64,000 nucleotides of DNA from Crenobacter intestini. Its GTDB lineage: Bacteria > Pseudomonadota > Gammaproteobacteria > Burkholderiales > Chromobacteriaceae. Where the stretch lies: positions 62,001 to 126,000 of the forward strand of contig NZ_STGJ01000001.1 of the NCBI RefSeq assembly GCF_004919095.1, in the 5' to 3' direction. Under the pieces are notes generated by a model. It saw only the letters and a list, made by a program, of their open reading frames with translations. It was not told the DNA's origin and did no database searches. This document shows positions 54,801 to 64,000 of the stretch, one piece after another. How positions within the stretch are numbered: position 1 is the first letter of the stretch; each line of letters begins with the position of its first letter. The position numbers and the translations under genes were made by a program.

Positions 54801-55846
54801 TCATGAAGGCCGGCATCGGCCGCGAGCTGTTCGTGCTGGGCAAGATCAACAGCAAGGACCGCTTCGTGATCAAGCACCGTGGCGAGGAGCTGTTCAACGA
54901 GCCGCGCACCGACCTGCAGCGCGCGTGGAGCGAGACCAGCTACCGCATGCAGCGCCTGCGCGACAACCCGGCGTGCGCCGACAGCGAATACCTGCTGCTC
55001 TCGGACAACAAGAGCCGCGGCCTGTTCGCCGAACTCACCTTCGAGCCGACCGAAAACCCGGCCGCGCCTTACCTGAACCTCGGCGCGCGACCACGCATCG
55101 CCGTACTGCGCGAGCAGGGCGTCAACGGCCAGCTCGAGATGGCGGCCGCGTTCAACCGCGCCGGCTTCGAGGCGGTCGACGTGCACATGAGCGACATCAT
55201 CGCCGGGCGCACCCGCCTGTCCGACTTCAAGGGCCTTGCCGCCTGCGGCGGCTTCAGCTACGGCGACGTGCTGGGCGCGGGCGAGGGCTGGGCGAAGAGC
55301 ATCCTGTTCAACCCGCGTGCGCGCGACGAGTTCGCCGCCTTCTTCGGCCGCGACGACAGCTTCGCGCTGGGCGTGTGCAACGGCTGCCAGATGATGTCCA
55401 ACCTGTCCGAGATCATCCCGGGCGCCGAGGCGTGGCCGAAGTTCAAGCGCAACGCGTCCGAGCAGTTTGAGGCACGCTTCACCATGGTTGAAGTGCCGGC
55501 GTCGGCGTCGCTGTTCCTGGCCGACATGGCGGGCAGCCAGCTGCCGGTGGTGGTCAGCCACGGCGAAGGCCGCGCGGTGTTCGCGCCGGGCGCGCAGGCG
55601 GAGGTGGCGGTTGCGCTGCGCTACGTCGACTTCGGCGGCCGTCCGACCGAGACCTACCCGATGAACCCGAACGGCTCGCCCGCCGGCATCACCGGCGTGA
55701 CGACGGCCGACGGCCGCTTCACCATCATGATGCCGCACCCGGAGCGTACCTTCCGGACCGTGCAGATGAGCTGGCACCCGGAGGGCTGGGGCGAGAACGG
55801 CGCCTGGTTCCGCATGTTCGCCAACGCGCGGCGCTGGGTCGGTTAA
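51890..55846 (+). CDS. purL: Phosphoribosylformylglycinamidine synthase PurL
   Basis: This 1318-residue large-type PurL converts FGAR, glutamine and ATP to FGAM in purine synthesis. The N-terminal domain is followed by the two AIRS-like halves ([14 protein letters not shown] and [20 protein letters not shown]). The C-terminal glutaminase (from about 1060) has its nucleophile in [12 protein letters not shown] and the His/Glu in [10 protein letters not shown]. Length is normal for proteobacteria. Its AT-rich upstream region may hold the promoter (TATAAAAAAAGCC). Monocistronic. Confidence 0.98.
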   Translation: MSYLLKLQGGAALSSFRLEKLLESASEAGLPPLAIAAEFWHFAECSAELSAGELETLQKLLVYGDAPLAARPDGELFLVTPRLGTLSPWASKATDIAQHCGLEKVGRIERGTAYYVKSASPLDEAARARVAALLHDRMTETVLPGLDDAARLFVHIEPQPLTSVDVIGGGRDALLAANGELGLALSADEVDYLVENFTRIGRNPTDVELMMFAQANSEHCRHKIFNASFTVDGEEKAKSLFRMIRDTHDAHPEGTLVAYSDNASVIEGGFIDRFYPTAGDNSYAFNREPTAILMKVETHNHPTAIAPFAGAATGSGGEIRDEGATGRGSRPKAGLTGFTVSNLNIPGFTQPWERYSDNQAEYGRPDRIASPLQIMLDGPIGGAAFNNEFGRPNLTGYFRTFEELYAGEMRGYHKPIMIAGGVGNIQVAQIHKNRIPVGALLIQLGGPGLLIGLGGGAASSMDTGANSADLDFDSVQRGNPEIERRCQEVIDRCWQLGEQNPIQSIHDVGAGGLSNAFPELVNDAGRGAIFELRKVNLEDKGMTPMQIWSNESQERYVLAVTPDDLETFRAICERERCPFAVLGTATEEGHLQVRDDVFGNNPVDMPMDVLLGKPPRMQRDVKRVERETVVFDAARFPLKETAYRVLRLPAVADKSFLITIGDRSVGGMTARDQMVGRWQVPVADVAVTTMGFNSYRGEAMAMGERTPAALLSAPASGRLAVGEALTNIAASFVGNIGNVKLSANWMAAAGHPGEDAALYDTVEAVSKLCQQVGVSIPVGKDSLSMKTVWKEGDEQKAVTAPLSLIVSAFSPVEDVRKTVTPELKSDKDTDLILIDLGYGRCRLGGPAYGQVWKAMEGRSPDVESPLQLASFFDAMQSLLRDNMVLAYHDRSDGGLFATLAEMMFAGRVGISIDLQELVIERRNTQRYIADFVQPTPEAATHGRIMRVLFNEELGAVLQVKKAHTSEVISRFMKAGIGRELFVLGKINSKDRFVIKHRGEELFNEPRTDLQRAWSETSYRMQRLRDNPACADSEYLLLSDNKSRGLFAELTFEPTENPAAPYLNLGARPRIAVLREQGVNGQLEMAAAFNRAGFEAVDVHMSDIIAGRTRLSDFKGLAACGGFSYGDVLGAGEGWAKSILFNPRARDEFAAFFGRDDSFALGVCNGCQMMSNLSEIIPGAEAWPKFKRNASEQFEARFTMVEVPASASLFLADMAGSQLPVVVSHGEGRAVFAPGAQAEVAVALRYVDFGGRPTETYPMNPNGSPAGITGVTTADGRFTIMMPHPERTFRTVQMSWHPEGWGENGAWFRMFANARRWVG

Positions 55847-55860
55847 GCCACCGGCACGGC

Positions 55861-55892
55861 AGGGGAGCCTTCAAGGCTCCCCTTTTTCTTTT
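55861..55892 (+). terminator. Terminator after purL
   Basis: AGGGGAGCCT and AGGCTCCCCT pair around a TCA loop and are followed by TTTTCTTTT. It lies about 15 bp after the purL stop. Confidence 0.9.
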
Positions 55893-56026
55893 ATCCAGAT
55901 TTGTTTACAGCCGCCCCCGTGGCGATTTAATATACATCGATCGGTAATCGGCGGCATGCCGCCTTGCCGGGAGGAGCCAGGCGCGCACATCCCGCCAGAC
56001 AAAAGACACTGCAGCAGCAGGGCAAC

Positions 56027-58204
56027 ATGAATACAACCATCACAGCCAATTTGCCGGTTCTGGACGAGGTGTGCCGTCTGGTCGGTTTCAGCGCTTCGCA
56101 TGCGGCTTGCCTTGCCGAGCACGGCGCGAATCTTGCGTGCGCCGACGACGCCTTCGGCCACCGCTATTTCGGCTACCTGCTCGAAGCGGCACCGCCGCTG
56201 GAGACGCTGACGCGCAAGCTCGGCCCGGCGCTGCGCGCCCTGATCGACGGCCAGCAACGCCACCACGAGCAGTTGTTTGCCCTCCCGCTGGACGCCGCTG
56301 CGCAGGAAAGGGCAGCCGCGATGGGGCGCATCCACGGCAAGCTCGGCCTGTGCCCGTCCTTGCTGGCCGGCCTCTCGGAAGTGCATGTGCGCGCCGTCGA
56401 CCAGGCCCTGCACGGTTTGCGCCTCGACGAGGCCGTGCGCGGCGAAGTGCGCGAAGCCGCCCGCCGCCGCATCCAGATCGACCTGCTGATGCAGGTGTCC
56501 GCCTGCCGCTCGCTCGCATCGAACACCGTTTCCGCCCCCGCCGCGCGCGCCTTGCCGCCTGGCTGGCTGGCGGAGCTGGCCGGCCTGGACACCGCGCTGA
56601 CCCCGGCCTTGTTGTGCGACAGCGCCCAACGTCACGGAATGTCGCTTGCCTGTTACGCCTTGCCCGGCGCGCACCGCGTCAGCGGCGCGCAGCGCTTGCT
56701 GCCGGACGCGGCGCTGCGTGCCGCACTCGACGCGGCATCGGCCGGGCAGCCCTGGCACGGCGAGGGTGCGCTGTGCGTCGGCACGCCCGGCCCCGCACCG
56801 CGCTTTGCCTTGCTGGCGGCCGGGCTGGATAACGACGCGCAGACGCTGGCCCAGCTCAAGCTTGTTGCCGCCCTGCTGGGCAACCCCGCACAGCCCGAGT
56901 CGCAGGCGAGCGAACGGCTCACCTATGTTTCGCAACACGACCTGACCACCGCCTTGCCGAACCGGCAGCGCCTGCTCGAACTGATCGACGCGCTGCAGGT
57001 GCCGGCGCGCTGGCTGATCGTGGTCGCGCTCGACGGTTTTCACGAACTGAACGCGCGTCTGGGGCACGCGCAGGGCGACGAGTTGCTGCGCCAGTGCGCG
57101 CGCCGGCTCGACCGCCTGAGCCGGCACTGCGGCGGCACCGCGCGGATAGGCGCGGCGCGCTTTGCCGTGTACGGCGACAGTGCCCGCGAAGCCGTCGACG
57201 CCGTGCTCGAGCGGGTGGTCGCCGCGCTGACGCTGCCGATCAAGCTGGGCATCGAGTCGGTCGAGCTTTCCGTCAGCGCCGGCATCGTCGTCGACAAGGG
57301 CGAACGCAGCGACGCCTCGGCGATGTTGCGCCGGGCTGATCTCGCGCTGATCCGCGCAAGACAAGGCGGCGGGGGCGGCTGGCACTATTACGACGAGGCG
57401 ATGGATATCGAGATCCGCCGCCTGCACAAGCTGCGCGCCGACTTTGCGCTGGCGCTGGAGGCGGGCGAGCTCGCGCTCTTCTACCAGCCCAAGATCAACC
57501 TGGTCAGCCACCGCGTGACCGGCGTCGAGGCGCTGGTGCGCTGGCGGCAAAACGGCCGCTTCGTCCCGCCGGGCGTGTTCTTTCCGGCGATCGAGACCTG
57601 CGACCTGATGCGCCGCCTCGACGCTTGGGTGCTCGCCGAGGCGGTGGCCAGCCTTGCGCGCTGGCAGTCGGCCGGGCGCAAGCTGTCGATGAGCGTCAAC
57701 GTGTCTGCGCTGTCGCTCAAGCACGAGAGCTTCCTGCCGCTCATCGAGGGCTTGCTCGAACACCATACGCTGGAGGCGGACTCGCTGGAGATCGAGGTGC
57801 TGGAGACCCTGTCGCAGCAGGAGGCGACGCAGATCGCCGGCAAGCTCTCGCGCTGCCGAGAACTCGGCCTGCGCGTCGCGCTCGACGACTTCGGCACAGG
57901 CGCGTCGTCCTTGGTGCACCTGCAGCAACTGCCTTTTGACACGATCAAGATCGACCAGCGTTTCGTGCGCATCCTGATCGACTCGCCCGAGAACGAGGCG
58001 ATCATCCGCAGCATGGTTGCCTACGCCGGCCACACCCGCCGCCGGCTGGTGGCCGAGGGCATCGAGAGCCAGGCGATCTGGCAGCGGCTGCTCGAATTGG
58101 GGTGCGAAGACGGGCAGGGCTACGAGATCTCGCCGCCGATGTCGGCCGAGACGCTCGAGCTCTGGCTTGAGGACTGGCGCTGCTCCGAGGAGGTCGCCGC
58201 CTGA
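56027..58204 (+). CDS. Globin-coupled sensor with degenerate GGDEF and intact EAL domain
   Basis: This 725-residue signalling protein begins with a globin-sensor domain (residues 15-150). The proximal heme histidine is probably H103 in MGRIHGKLGLCP. A spacer follows, then a GGDEF domain (about 305-460) whose signature is RIGAARFAV rather than GGDEF, so cyclase activity is unlikely. The EAL domain (about 475-720) is intact: GVEALVRW, ALDDFGTGASSL, TIKIDQRFV and VAEGIES. It should degrade c-di-GMP under control of oxygen or another gas. The start at 56027 fits the globin; the frame stays open further upstream. Confidence 0.9.
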   Translation: MNTTITANLPVLDEVCRLVGFSASHAACLAEHGANLACADDAFGHRYFGYLLEAAPPLETLTRKLGPALRALIDGQQRHHEQLFALPLDAAAQERAAAMGRIHGKLGLCPSLLAGLSEVHVRAVDQALHGLRLDEAVRGEVREAARRRIQIDLLMQVSACRSLASNTVSAPAARALPPGWLAELAGLDTALTPALLCDSAQRHGMSLACYALPGAHRVSGAQRLLPDAALRAALDAASAGQPWHGEGALCVGTPGPAPRFALLAAGLDNDAQTLAQLKLVAALLGNPAQPESQASERLTYVSQHDLTTALPNRQRLLELIDALQVPARWLIVVALDGFHELNARLGHAQGDELLRQCARRLDRLSRHCGGTARIGAARFAVYGDSAREAVDAVLERVVAALTLPIKLGIESVELSVSAGIVVDKGERSDASAMLRRADLALIRARQGGGGGWHYYDEAMDIEIRRLHKLRADFALALEAGELALFYQPKINLVSHRVTGVEALVRWRQNGRFVPPGVFFPAIETCDLMRRLDAWVLAEAVASLARWQSAGRKLSMSVNVSALSLKHESFLPLIEGLLEHHTLEADSLEIEVLETLSQQEATQIAGKLSRCRELGLRVALDDFGTGASSLVHLQQLPFDTIKIDQRFVRILIDSPENEAIIRSMVAYAGHTRRRLVAEGIESQAIWQRLLELGCEDGQGYEISPPMSAETLELWLEDWRCSEEVAA

Positions 58205-58206
58205 CC

Positions 58207-58240
58207 AAGAAAAAACCGGGGCAAGCCCCGGTTTTTTCTT
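58207..58240. terminator. Bidirectional terminator between the sensor and prmB
   Basis: AAGAAAAAACCGGGGC and GCCCCGGTTTTTTCTT form a near-perfect 16-bp stem around AA. Runs of A and T on both sides make it suitable for the two convergent genes. Confidence 0.9.
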
Positions 58241-58253
58241 GCGAGCCCAGCGC

Positions 58254-59156
58254 TTACAGGCCGGCTTCGACCAGCTCCTCGCGGGTGAGCAGGAACACGA
58301 AGCCGTCGCCGCTGCTGGTCTCGAGCCAGGTGAACGGCAGGGCCGGGTAGGCGGCCTCGAGCACGTCGCGGTTGTGGCCGACCTCGACCAGCAGCACGCC
58401 CTTGGGGTTGAGCAGACGGCTTGCCTCGGCGAGGATCACGCGGGTCGCGTCGAGCCCGTCGCGGCCGGAACCCAGCGCGATTTCCGGTTCGTGCAGGTAC
58501 TCGGGCGGCAGCTCGTCGACCGACTCCTCGTCCACGTACGGCGGGTTGGAGACGATCAGGTCGTACGTCTCCTCCAGCCCCTCGGTCATGTCGGTGTGGA
58601 TCAGCTGGATCTGTTCATCCAGGCCGTAGTGTTCGACATTGATCGCGGCGACTTCCAGCGCATCGAGCGAGATGTCGACCGCGTCGACTTCGGCGTCCGG
58701 GTAGTGGTGCGCGAGCTGGATGGCCAGGCAGCCGGAGCCGGTGCACAGGTCGAGCGCGCGGTGCACGAGCTCGGGGTGCTCGATCCACGGCGTGAGGGGC
58801 TCACCCAGGAGTTCGTAGATGAAGGAGCGGGGCACCAGCACGCGCTCGTCGACGTAGAAGCTGAATTCACCCTGCCACGCCTCGTGCGTGAGGTAGGCGA
58901 CCGGCACGCGCTCGAGCGCGCGCCGTGCGATCGCGTCGAGCACGGTCGTCACTTCGCTGGGCAGCAGGCGGGCGTCGAGGTAGGGCTCGAGCGTGTCGAT
59001 CGGCAGCTTGAGCAGCGACAGGATCAGGTAGGCGGCTTCGTCGTGCGCGTTGTCGGTGCCGTGGCCGTAGCTCAGCCCGGCCTCGTTGAAGCGCGACACC
59101 GCAAAGCGCAGCAAGTCGCGTACCGTGGTCAGTTCCTTGGCGGCTTGTTCGTACAT
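58254..59156 (-). CDS. prmB: Ribosomal protein L3 N5-glutamine methyltransferase PrmB
   Basis: This 300-residue class I methyltransferase starts MYEQAAKELTTVRDLLRFAV. The SAM-binding loop is ALDLCTGSGCLAIQLAHHYP and the catalytic motif is NPPY (VSNPPYVDEESVDELPPEY). It methylates glutamine of ribosomal protein L3, as E. coli PrmB does. The acidic N-terminal helix bundle separates PrmB from PrmC. The start at 59156 is the family start; the frame stays open further upstream. Confidence 0.95.
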   Translation of the reverse strand: MYEQAAKELTTVRDLLRFAVSRFNEAGLSYGHGTDNAHDEAAYLILSLLKLPIDTLEPYLDARLLPSEVTTVLDAIARRALERVPVAYLTHEAWQGEFSFYVDERVLVPRSFIYELLGEPLTPWIEHPELVHRALDLCTGSGCLAIQLAHHYPDAEVDAVDISLDALEVAAINVEHYGLDEQIQLIHTDMTEGLEETYDLIVSNPPYVDEESVDELPPEYLHEPEIALGSGRDGLDATRVILAEASRLLNPKGVLLVEVGHNRDVLEAAYPALPFTWLETSSGDGFVFLLTREELVEAGL

Positions 59157-59220
59157 GTTTTTACGTTTCCAGTGAGAAGGGCGTGCCCCAGGCACGCCCG
59201 CAAAGGGAAGGGCAGGCGCG

Positions 59221-60600
59221 TCAGAACGGCAGTTCGGCGTCGGTGACGGCGGCGAGCACCTGCCTGAAGTTGGCCTTGATGCGCTCGAGCGCGTCGGCAT
59301 TGTCGGCCTCGAAGCGCAGCACGATCACCGGCGTGGTGTTCGACGCACGCGCGAGGCCGAAGCCGTCCTGGTATTCGACGCGCAGGCCGTCCAGCGTGAT
59401 GACCTCTTCAGCACCGTCAAAGCGCGCGCTCTGCTGCAGGCGCTCGATCAGCGCGTGGTTCTCGCCCTCGGCCGAGAGCTTGATGTTGAGCTCGGGGGTC
59501 GACACCGCGTTGGGCAGCGCGTTCAGCAGCGCAGACGGATCTTCCACCCTGGAGAGGATCTCCAGGAGGCGGGCGCCGGCGTACAGGCCGTCGTCGAAAC
59601 CGTACCAGCGTTCCTTGAAGAACACGTGGCCGCTCATCTCGCCGGCCATCAGCGCGCCGGTCTCCTTGATCTTGGCCTTGATGAAACTGTGGCCGGTACG
59701 GCACATCACCGGTACGCCGCCGTTGTCGCGGATCCACGGCGCGAGCAGGCGGGTCGACTTCACGTCGTAGATCACCTGCGCGCCCGGGTTGCGCTCGAGC
59801 ACGTCGGCGGCGAACAGCATCAGCTGGCGGTCCGGCCAGATGATGTTGCCTTCCTTGGTGACCACGCCCAGCCGGTCGCCGTCGCCGTCGAAGGCGAGGC
59901 CGATCTCGGCGTCGGTCTTGGCCAGGGCCACGGTGACGTCCTGCAGGTTCTCCGGCTTGGCCGGGTCCGGATGGTGGTTGGGGAAGTTGCCGTCGACTTC
60001 GCAGAAGAGCTCGCGCACCTTGCAGCCAAGGCGGCGGTACAGCGTCGGCGCGAAGGCGCCGGCGACGCCGTTGCCGCAGTCGATGACGACGTTCATCGGG
60101 CGTGCGAGCTTGATGTCGCCGGTGATGCGGTCAAGGTAGGCGGCACTGATGTCCTGCTCGCGGTAGCCGCCATCTCCGGTAGCTAACTCGCCCGTCTCGA
60201 TGCGGCGCAATAGCGCCTGGATCTCGTCGCCGGAGAGCGTGCCGCCGGCCATCATCATCTTGAAGCCGTTGTACTCGGGCGGGTTGTGGCTGCCGGTCAC
60301 CATCACGCCGGAGAGGGTGCCCAGCTCGTACGCGGCAAAATACAGCATGGGCGTGGCGACACGGCCGACGTCGATCACGTCGACACCTGCGGCGCGGATG
60401 CCGTCGGACAGCGAACGGGACAGGTCGGGGCCGGACAGGCGGCCGTCGCGGCCGACCACCAGCGCGGCAACACCCTGTTCGCGCGCGAGCGAACCCAGCG
60501 CCTGGCCGATCAGGCGGGCCGCGTCCAGGGTCAGCGTCTTGCCGACGACACCGCGGATGTCGTAGGCCTTGAAGATGTCTTTGCTAAGCGAGTGGCTCAT
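59221..60600 (-). CDS. Phosphomannomutase/phosphoglucomutase (AlgC/ManB family)
   Basis: This 459-residue alpha-D-phosphohexomutase has all four domains. The phosphoserine is in VMVTGSHNPPEYNGFKMM, the magnesium site is LAFDGDGDRLGVV, the sugar loop is GEMSGHVFF, and the phosphate loop RASNTTPVIVLRFEAD is near the end. It interconverts mannose or glucose 1- and 6-phosphates for surface polysaccharide. The start at 60598-60600 is preferred over an upstream one 15 bp away. It stands alone between prmB and the trp genes. Confidence 0.94.
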   Translation of the reverse strand: MSHSLSKDIFKAYDIRGVVGKTLTLDAARLIGQALGSLAREQGVAALVVGRDGRLSGPDLSRSLSDGIRAAGVDVIDVGRVATPMLYFAAYELGTLSGVMVTGSHNPPEYNGFKMMMAGGTLSGDEIQALLRRIETGELATGDGGYREQDISAAYLDRITGDIKLARPMNVVIDCGNGVAGAFAPTLYRRLGCKVRELFCEVDGNFPNHHPDPAKPENLQDVTVALAKTDAEIGLAFDGDGDRLGVVTKEGNIIWPDRQLMLFAADVLERNPGAQVIYDVKSTRLLAPWIRDNGGVPVMCRTGHSFIKAKIKETGALMAGEMSGHVFFKERWYGFDDGLYAGARLLEILSRVEDPSALLNALPNAVSTPELNIKLSAEGENHALIERLQQSARFDGAEEVITLDGLRVEYQDGFGLARASNTTPVIVLRFEADNADALERIKANFRQVLAAVTDAELPF

Positions 60601-60651
60601 CAGTCTTGCTTCCAAAATGCGGCGGCCGCCTGCTGGCGGCCGTCGGTCAGT

Positions 60652-61680
60652 TCATGCGGCGAGGGATTGGCTCAATTGTACCAGTTGATCGAGCCTTGCA
60701 CGCGCGGCACCGCTGTCGAGCACGCTGCGGGCGAGCCCCACGCCGTCCGGCAGCGTGTCGGTGAGGCCGGCGGTGTAGATCGCCGCCCCCGCGTTGAGGA
60801 GCACGATGTCGCGCGCCGGACCGTGCGCGCCGTCAAGAACCGCAAGCAGCGTCTGGCGGGATTGTTCCGGCGTCTCGGCGCGGATCGCCGAGAGCTCCGC
60901 ACGCGCAAAGCCGAAGTCTTCCGGCGCGATCTCGTATTCGCGGATCCAGCCGTCCTTCAGTTCGCACACCATGGTCGGCGCCGAGATGGTGATCTCGTCC
61001 AGCCCGTCGCGGCCGTGCACGACCATCACGTGGCGGCTGCCCAGTTGCTGCAGCACGCGCGCCTGGATGCCGACGAGATCGGGGTGGAACACGCCCATCA
61101 ACTGGTTGTCGGCGCCGGCCGGGTTGGTCAGCGGGCCCAGGATGTTGAAGATGGTGCGCACGCCCAGCTCCTTGCGCACCGGCGCGACATGGCGCATCGC
61201 GCTGTGGTGGTTGGGCGCGAACATGAAGCCGACGCCCAGCTCGTCGATGCACTGGCCGACCTGCCCGGGCTTCAGCGTCAGCCGGATGCCGAGTGCCTCG
61301 AGCACGTCGGCGCTGCCGGAGCTGGAGCTGACCGCGCGGTTGCCGTGCTTGGCGACGCGCCCGCCGGCGGCGGCGACCACGAACATCGCCGTGGTCGAGA
61401 TATTGAAGGTATGCGACTTGTCGCCACCGGTGCCGACGATGTCGATCAGGTGCTCGCGGCGCGTGAGCGGGACCGGCGTCGCGAATTCGCGCATCGCGGC
61501 GGCCGCGGCGGCGATCTCGAGCACGGTTTCGGTCTTGACGCGCAGGCCGACCAGGATCGCCGCGGTCAGCGCGGGCGGGATCTCGCCGCGCATGATCTGG
61601 CGCATCAGGTCGAGCATCTCGTCGTAGAAGAGTTCGTTGCCGTCGATCAGACGGTTGAGGGCGGCCTGGGCGGTGATCAT
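60652..61680 (-). CDS. trpD: Anthranilate phosphoribosyltransferase TrpD
   Basis: This 342-residue enzyme has the PRPP-binding motif [18 protein letters not shown] near residue 80. It also shows [21 protein letters not shown] and the magnesium site [11 protein letters not shown]. It attaches phosphoribose to anthranilate in tryptophan synthesis. It starts 4 bp after trpG on the same strand, so they form an operon. trpE is not in the window. Confidence 0.97.
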   Translation of the reverse strand: MITAQAALNRLIDGNELFYDEMLDLMRQIMRGEIPPALTAAILVGLRVKTETVLEIAAAAAAMREFATPVPLTRREHLIDIVGTGGDKSHTFNISTTAMFVVAAAGGRVAKHGNRAVSSSSGSADVLEALGIRLTLKPGQVGQCIDELGVGFMFAPNHHSAMRHVAPVRKELGVRTIFNILGPLTNPAGADNQLMGVFHPDLVGIQARVLQQLGSRHVMVVHGRDGLDEITISAPTMVCELKDGWIREYEIAPEDFGFARAELSAIRAETPEQSRQTLLAVLDGAHGPARDIVLLNAGAAIYTAGLTDTLPDGVGLARSVLDSGAARARLDQLVQLSQSLAA

Positions 61681-61684
61681 CGCT

Positions 61685-62278
61685 TCATCCTTGTTGCTGG
61701 CGTGCCGCGGGGGCGAATTCGGTCAGGAAGTTTTCCAGCATGCGGTGGCCGTGCTGGGTGAGGATGGCCTCCGGGTGGAACTGCACGCCCTCGATCGGCA
61801 GCGTCTTGTGGCGTACGCCCATGATCTCGCCGTCGTCGGTCCACGCGGTCACTTCCAGGCAATCCGGCATCGTCTCGCGGCGGATCACCAGCGAGTGGTA
61901 GCGGGTGCACACCACTGGGTCGGGCAGGCCGCGGAACATGCCGAGGTCGCGGTGGTGCACGTCGGACACCTTGCCGTGCATCAATTCCTTGGCGTGCACG
62001 ATCTCGCCGCCGAACGCCGCGCCTATGCTCTGGTGGCCGAGGCAGACGCCGAGGATGGGCAGCTTGCCCGCGAAATGGCGGATCGCCGGCACCGAAATGC
62101 CCGCCTCGGCAGGCGAACAGGGGCCGGGCGAGATCACCAGGTAGTCGGGCGCGAGCGCCTCGATCTCGTCGAGCGTGATCTCGTCGTTGCGGTGGATGCG
62201 CACTCGCTGCCCGAGCTCGCCGAAGTACTGCACGAGGTTGTAGGTAAACGAGTCATAGTTGTCGATCATCAACAGCAT
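61685..62278 (-). CDS. trpG: Anthranilate synthase glutamine amidotransferase TrpG
   Basis: This 197-residue class I amidotransferase starts [20 protein letters not shown]. The nucleophile is the cysteine of [16 protein letters not shown]; the His and Glu are in [15 protein letters not shown]. It supplies ammonia to TrpE and often also to PabB. The upstream region lacks a strong Shine-Dalgarno, so the start could be the second Met (62269). Followed by trpD. Confidence 0.96.
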   Translation of the reverse strand: MLLMIDNYDSFTYNLVQYFGELGQRVRIHRNDEITLDEIEALAPDYLVISPGPCSPAEAGISVPAIRHFAGKLPILGVCLGHQSIGAAFGGEIVHAKELMHGKVSDVHHRDLGMFRGLPDPVVCTRYHSLVIRRETMPDCLEVTAWTDDGEIMGVRHKTLPIEGVQFHPEAILTQHGHRMLENFLTEFAPAARQQQG

Positions 62279-62457
62279 GGTTTGAACAAAGCCTTCAAGT
62301 GAGGGGCTGCACGGCCTTGGCCACGCATCGCCCGTAGACTGCCGCAGCAATCACAACATCATGCAACGGCGACTCAAGTTAAACAACTGCGCTAACGGCA
62401 TTGGATGACCCGCCCACCCCTTGCGCAGTACGATATGGTTTTTCACCGGTCAAGCGC

Positions 62458-63117
62458 ATGCGTAAAGCGTCGTTTTCCCAGCGGGTCCGTGCCCTGGTCG
62501 GTACGCGCCCCAGGCTCACCTTCGCGCTGGCGCTGGGCGCGGCGGCGTGGTTCTTGCTGCCTGCCGACAGCCCCCTGCTGCTCAGGGCCTTGCTCGCGTG
62601 GAACGTCACGGCGTGGACCTACCTGATCGGCCTGTGGCTGGTCGTCTTTTCCGCGCGGCCGCACCATATCCGCCGCCACGCGGTACGCGAGGACGAAAGC
62701 GCCGCGCTGGTGCTCGCCCTGGTCTGCACGGGTTCCTTGATGAGCGTCGCCGCGATCGTCATCGAGCTTGCGATGGCCAGTCACGGTGCCTGGCATGTGG
62801 CGCTCACTGTCGTCACGCTCACGAGCGCGTGGCTGCTGCTGCCGACCTGCTTCGCGGTCCACTACGCGCACCTCTTTTATCTTGCCGACCCCGCCAAACC
62901 CATCCTGCAGTTTCCCGACGAACCGGCAGAGCCCGACTACTGGGACTTCCTGTATTTCTCGTTCACCATCGCGGCGACCAACCAGACGGCCGACGTCGGC
63001 ATCGCCAGCGCCCGCGTGCGACGGCTGGTGCTGCTGCAGGGCATGCTCTCATTCGTCTTCAACCTGTTCATCCTCGGACTGACCGTCAACCTGGCGGCCG
63101 GGCTGCTTGGCGGCTGA
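62458..63117 (+). CDS. DUF1345-type membrane protein
   Basis: This 219-residue protein has about five membrane helices. It carries the DUF1345 pattern: AWNVTAWTYLIGLWLVV near residue 50 and DYWDFLYFSFTIAATNQTAD near residue 165. Function is unknown. The ATG at 62458 gives a basic N-terminus (MRKASFSQRVR). Its last 69 bp overlap the end of the convergent xerC gene. Confidence 0.88.
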   Translation: MRKASFSQRVRALVGTRPRLTFALALGAAAWFLLPADSPLLLRALLAWNVTAWTYLIGLWLVVFSARPHHIRRHAVREDESAALVLALVCTGSLMSVAAIVIELAMASHGAWHVALTVVTLTSAWLLLPTCFAVHYAHLFYLADPAKPILQFPDEPAEPDYWDFLYFSFTIAATNQTADVGIASARVRRLVLLQGMLSFVFNLFILGLTVNLAAGLLGG

Positions 63118-64000
63118 GACGGGGGTGCGGCCCGCGAGGTGCGCGCGCGGGTGCGCCTGGTCGTACGTGCGGGCCAGGTGCTGGAAGTCGAGCGAGGTGT
63201 AGACCTGGGTGGTCGACAGGTTGGCGTGCCCCAGCATCTCCTGCACCGCGCGCAAGTCGCCCGACGACTGCAACAGGTGGCTGGCAAACGAGTGCCGCAG
63301 CATGTGCGGGTGCACGTGGCGGCCCACCCCGCTTTGCCGGGCCCACGCGGCCAGCCGCAGCTGGATCTGCCGTTTGCCCAGCGGCGCGCCGTGCGCGCCG
63401 ACAAACAGCGCGTCGCAGCGGGCCATCGGCGCGCGCAGCGCAAGCCAGGCCCGGATCGCGTCTTTCGCCTTGGCGCCGACCGCGCAGACACGCTCCTTGC
63501 CGCCCTTGCCCAGCACCTTGACAGCGTCGCCGGCGAGGTCAAGGTCGGCAAGCGTCAGACCGGCCAGCTCAGACAGGCGCAAGCCCCCCGAGTAGAACAG
63601 CTCGAACATCGCGAGGTCGCGTGCGAGCAGTGCCTCGTCGCCGTCTTGCGACGCGTCGAGCAACTGCATGGTGCGTTCGACCGGCAGCGACTTGGGCAGG
63701 CGGGACGCCGCCTTGGGTGCCTTGAGGCCGTGGCAGGGATCGTCGTCACGCGCGCCCTGGTCGATCAGGTAACGCTGGAAGGCCCGCCAGGCCGACAGGG
63801 TGCGCGCTATGGTGCGCGGCGAGCGCCCGCGCTGCGCCATGCGCGCGAGCTCGCGCGCGAGTTGCGCGCGGCCAAGGCACCCGGGCGCGACGTCGGGGTA
63901 GGCAGAGGCCAGCAGGCCGATGTCGCGCGTATACGCGGCAAGCGTGTCCGGGCTACGCCCGGCGAGCGCGAGCGTCGAGCAAAAGCCCTGCCTTGCCGCG
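63049..64000 (-). CDS. xerC: Tyrosine recombinase XerC (partial, N-terminus off the window)
   Basis: About 317 residues are visible; the frame is open to the right edge. The N-terminal SAM-like domain continues upstream of the first Met (SPDTLAAYTRDIGLLASAYP). The catalytic set is present: Arg in SGGLRLSELAGL, Lys in LGKGGKERV, HMLRHSFASHLL, GHANLSTTQVYTS with the nucleophilic tyrosine. It resolves chromosome dimers at dif with XerD. The tail after DQAHPRAH is about 30 residues longer than usual and overlaps the DUF1345 gene. Confidence 0.95.
   Translation of the reverse strand, partial: AARQGFCSTLALAGRSPDTLAAYTRDIGLLASAYPDVAPGCLGRAQLARELARMAQRGRSPRTIARTLSAWRAFQRYLIDQGARDDDPCHGLKAPKAASRLPKSLPVERTMQLLDASQDGDEALLARDLAMFELFYSGGLRLSELAGLTLADLDLAGDAVKVLGKGGKERVCAVGAKAKDAIRAWLALRAPMARCDALFVGAHGAPLGKRQIQLRLAAWARQSGVGRHVHPHMLRHSFASHLLQSSGDLRAVQEMLGHANLSTTQVYTSLDFQHLARTYDQAHPRAHLAGRTPVSAAKQPGRQVDGQSEDEQVEDE

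Noticed and set aside
55871-58033. Long reverse open frame opposite the globin/GGDEF/EAL gene
   Set aside because: The forward strand shows three consecutive known domains; the reverse product is low complexity.

Overview
The window is a GC-rich bacterial chromosome segment, visibly well above 60% GC except for one island. Gene content and order suggest a betaproteobacterium, most likely of the order Neisseriales. This placement is inferred from familiar protein families (FtsK, thiCOSGE, NrdA/NrdB, RluD/BamD, PurL, XerC) and not from a computed phylogeny. There is no rRNA or CRISPR array, and I recognise no complete insertion sequence. One tRNA gene (Tyr, GTA) is present.

Layout. 1-1.3 kb: two-gene glyoxylate-type operon (hydroxypyruvate isomerase-like and tartronate semialdehyde reductase-like), cut by the left edge. 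1.5-5.3 kb: an unrecognised 277-residue protein and a DNA translocase FtsK. 5.3-8.1 kb: two possible small ORFs, then a TRIC-family channel gene behind a tandem glycine riboswitch, divergent from D-serine ammonia-lyase. 8.1-13.5 kb: tRNA-Tyr, then a TPP riboswitch and the thiamine operon thiC-thiO-thiS-thiG-thiE. 13.5-18.1 kb: lipoprotein, cold shock protein, moaA, a KfrA-like coiled-coil DNA-binding protein with a probable autoregulatory palindrome, a cupin and aquaporin. 18.1-23.1 kb: dehydrogenases, a metallo-beta-CASP nuclease, a phosphoribosyltransferase and an Mpo1-like membrane protein. 23.2-32 kb: sbcD-sbcC followed by poorly known secreted proteins (one apparently frameshifted), lipoproteins and a nucleoside deoxyribosyltransferase. 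32-38 kb: YfcC-type transporter, CSS/EAL c-di-GMP phosphodiesterase, prolyl-tRNA editing protein and a chemoreceptor. 38.1-38.5 kb: a gene-less stretch with long inverted repeats. 38.5-40.6 kb: glutathione-dependent formaldehyde detoxification (S-formylglutathione hydrolase and AdhC/FrmA).

40.6-42.7 kb is the one clearly foreign-looking island. It is visibly AT-richer and holds two tightly coupled genes: a protein with two membrane segments plus a macro-like domain, and a TIR-like protein with a WxxxE catalytic signature. I read this pair as a type II Thoeris-like anti-phage system (ThsA macro effector plus ThsB TIR sensor). It is the most interesting item in the window.

42.7-47.3 kb: class I ribonucleotide reductase nrdA-lipoprotein-nrdB, with two candidate NrdR boxes 31 bp apart upstream and two predicted ATP-cones in NrdA. 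47.5-51.8 kb: pgeF/rluD divergent from bamD with overlapping start codons, a quinone oxidoreductase and glnB. 51.9-58.2 kb: purL and a globin-coupled sensor GGDEF/EAL protein with a degenerate GGDEF site. 58.2-64 kb: prmB, a phosphohexomutase, trpD-trpG, a DUF1345-type membrane protein and xerC, which is cut by the right edge.

Functionally, most of the window is housekeeping (chromosome segregation, cofactors, nucleotides, outer membrane biogenesis, ribosome modification). It also carries metabolite riboswitches (glycine, TPP), second-messenger signalling (two EAL proteins) and one acquired defence module.
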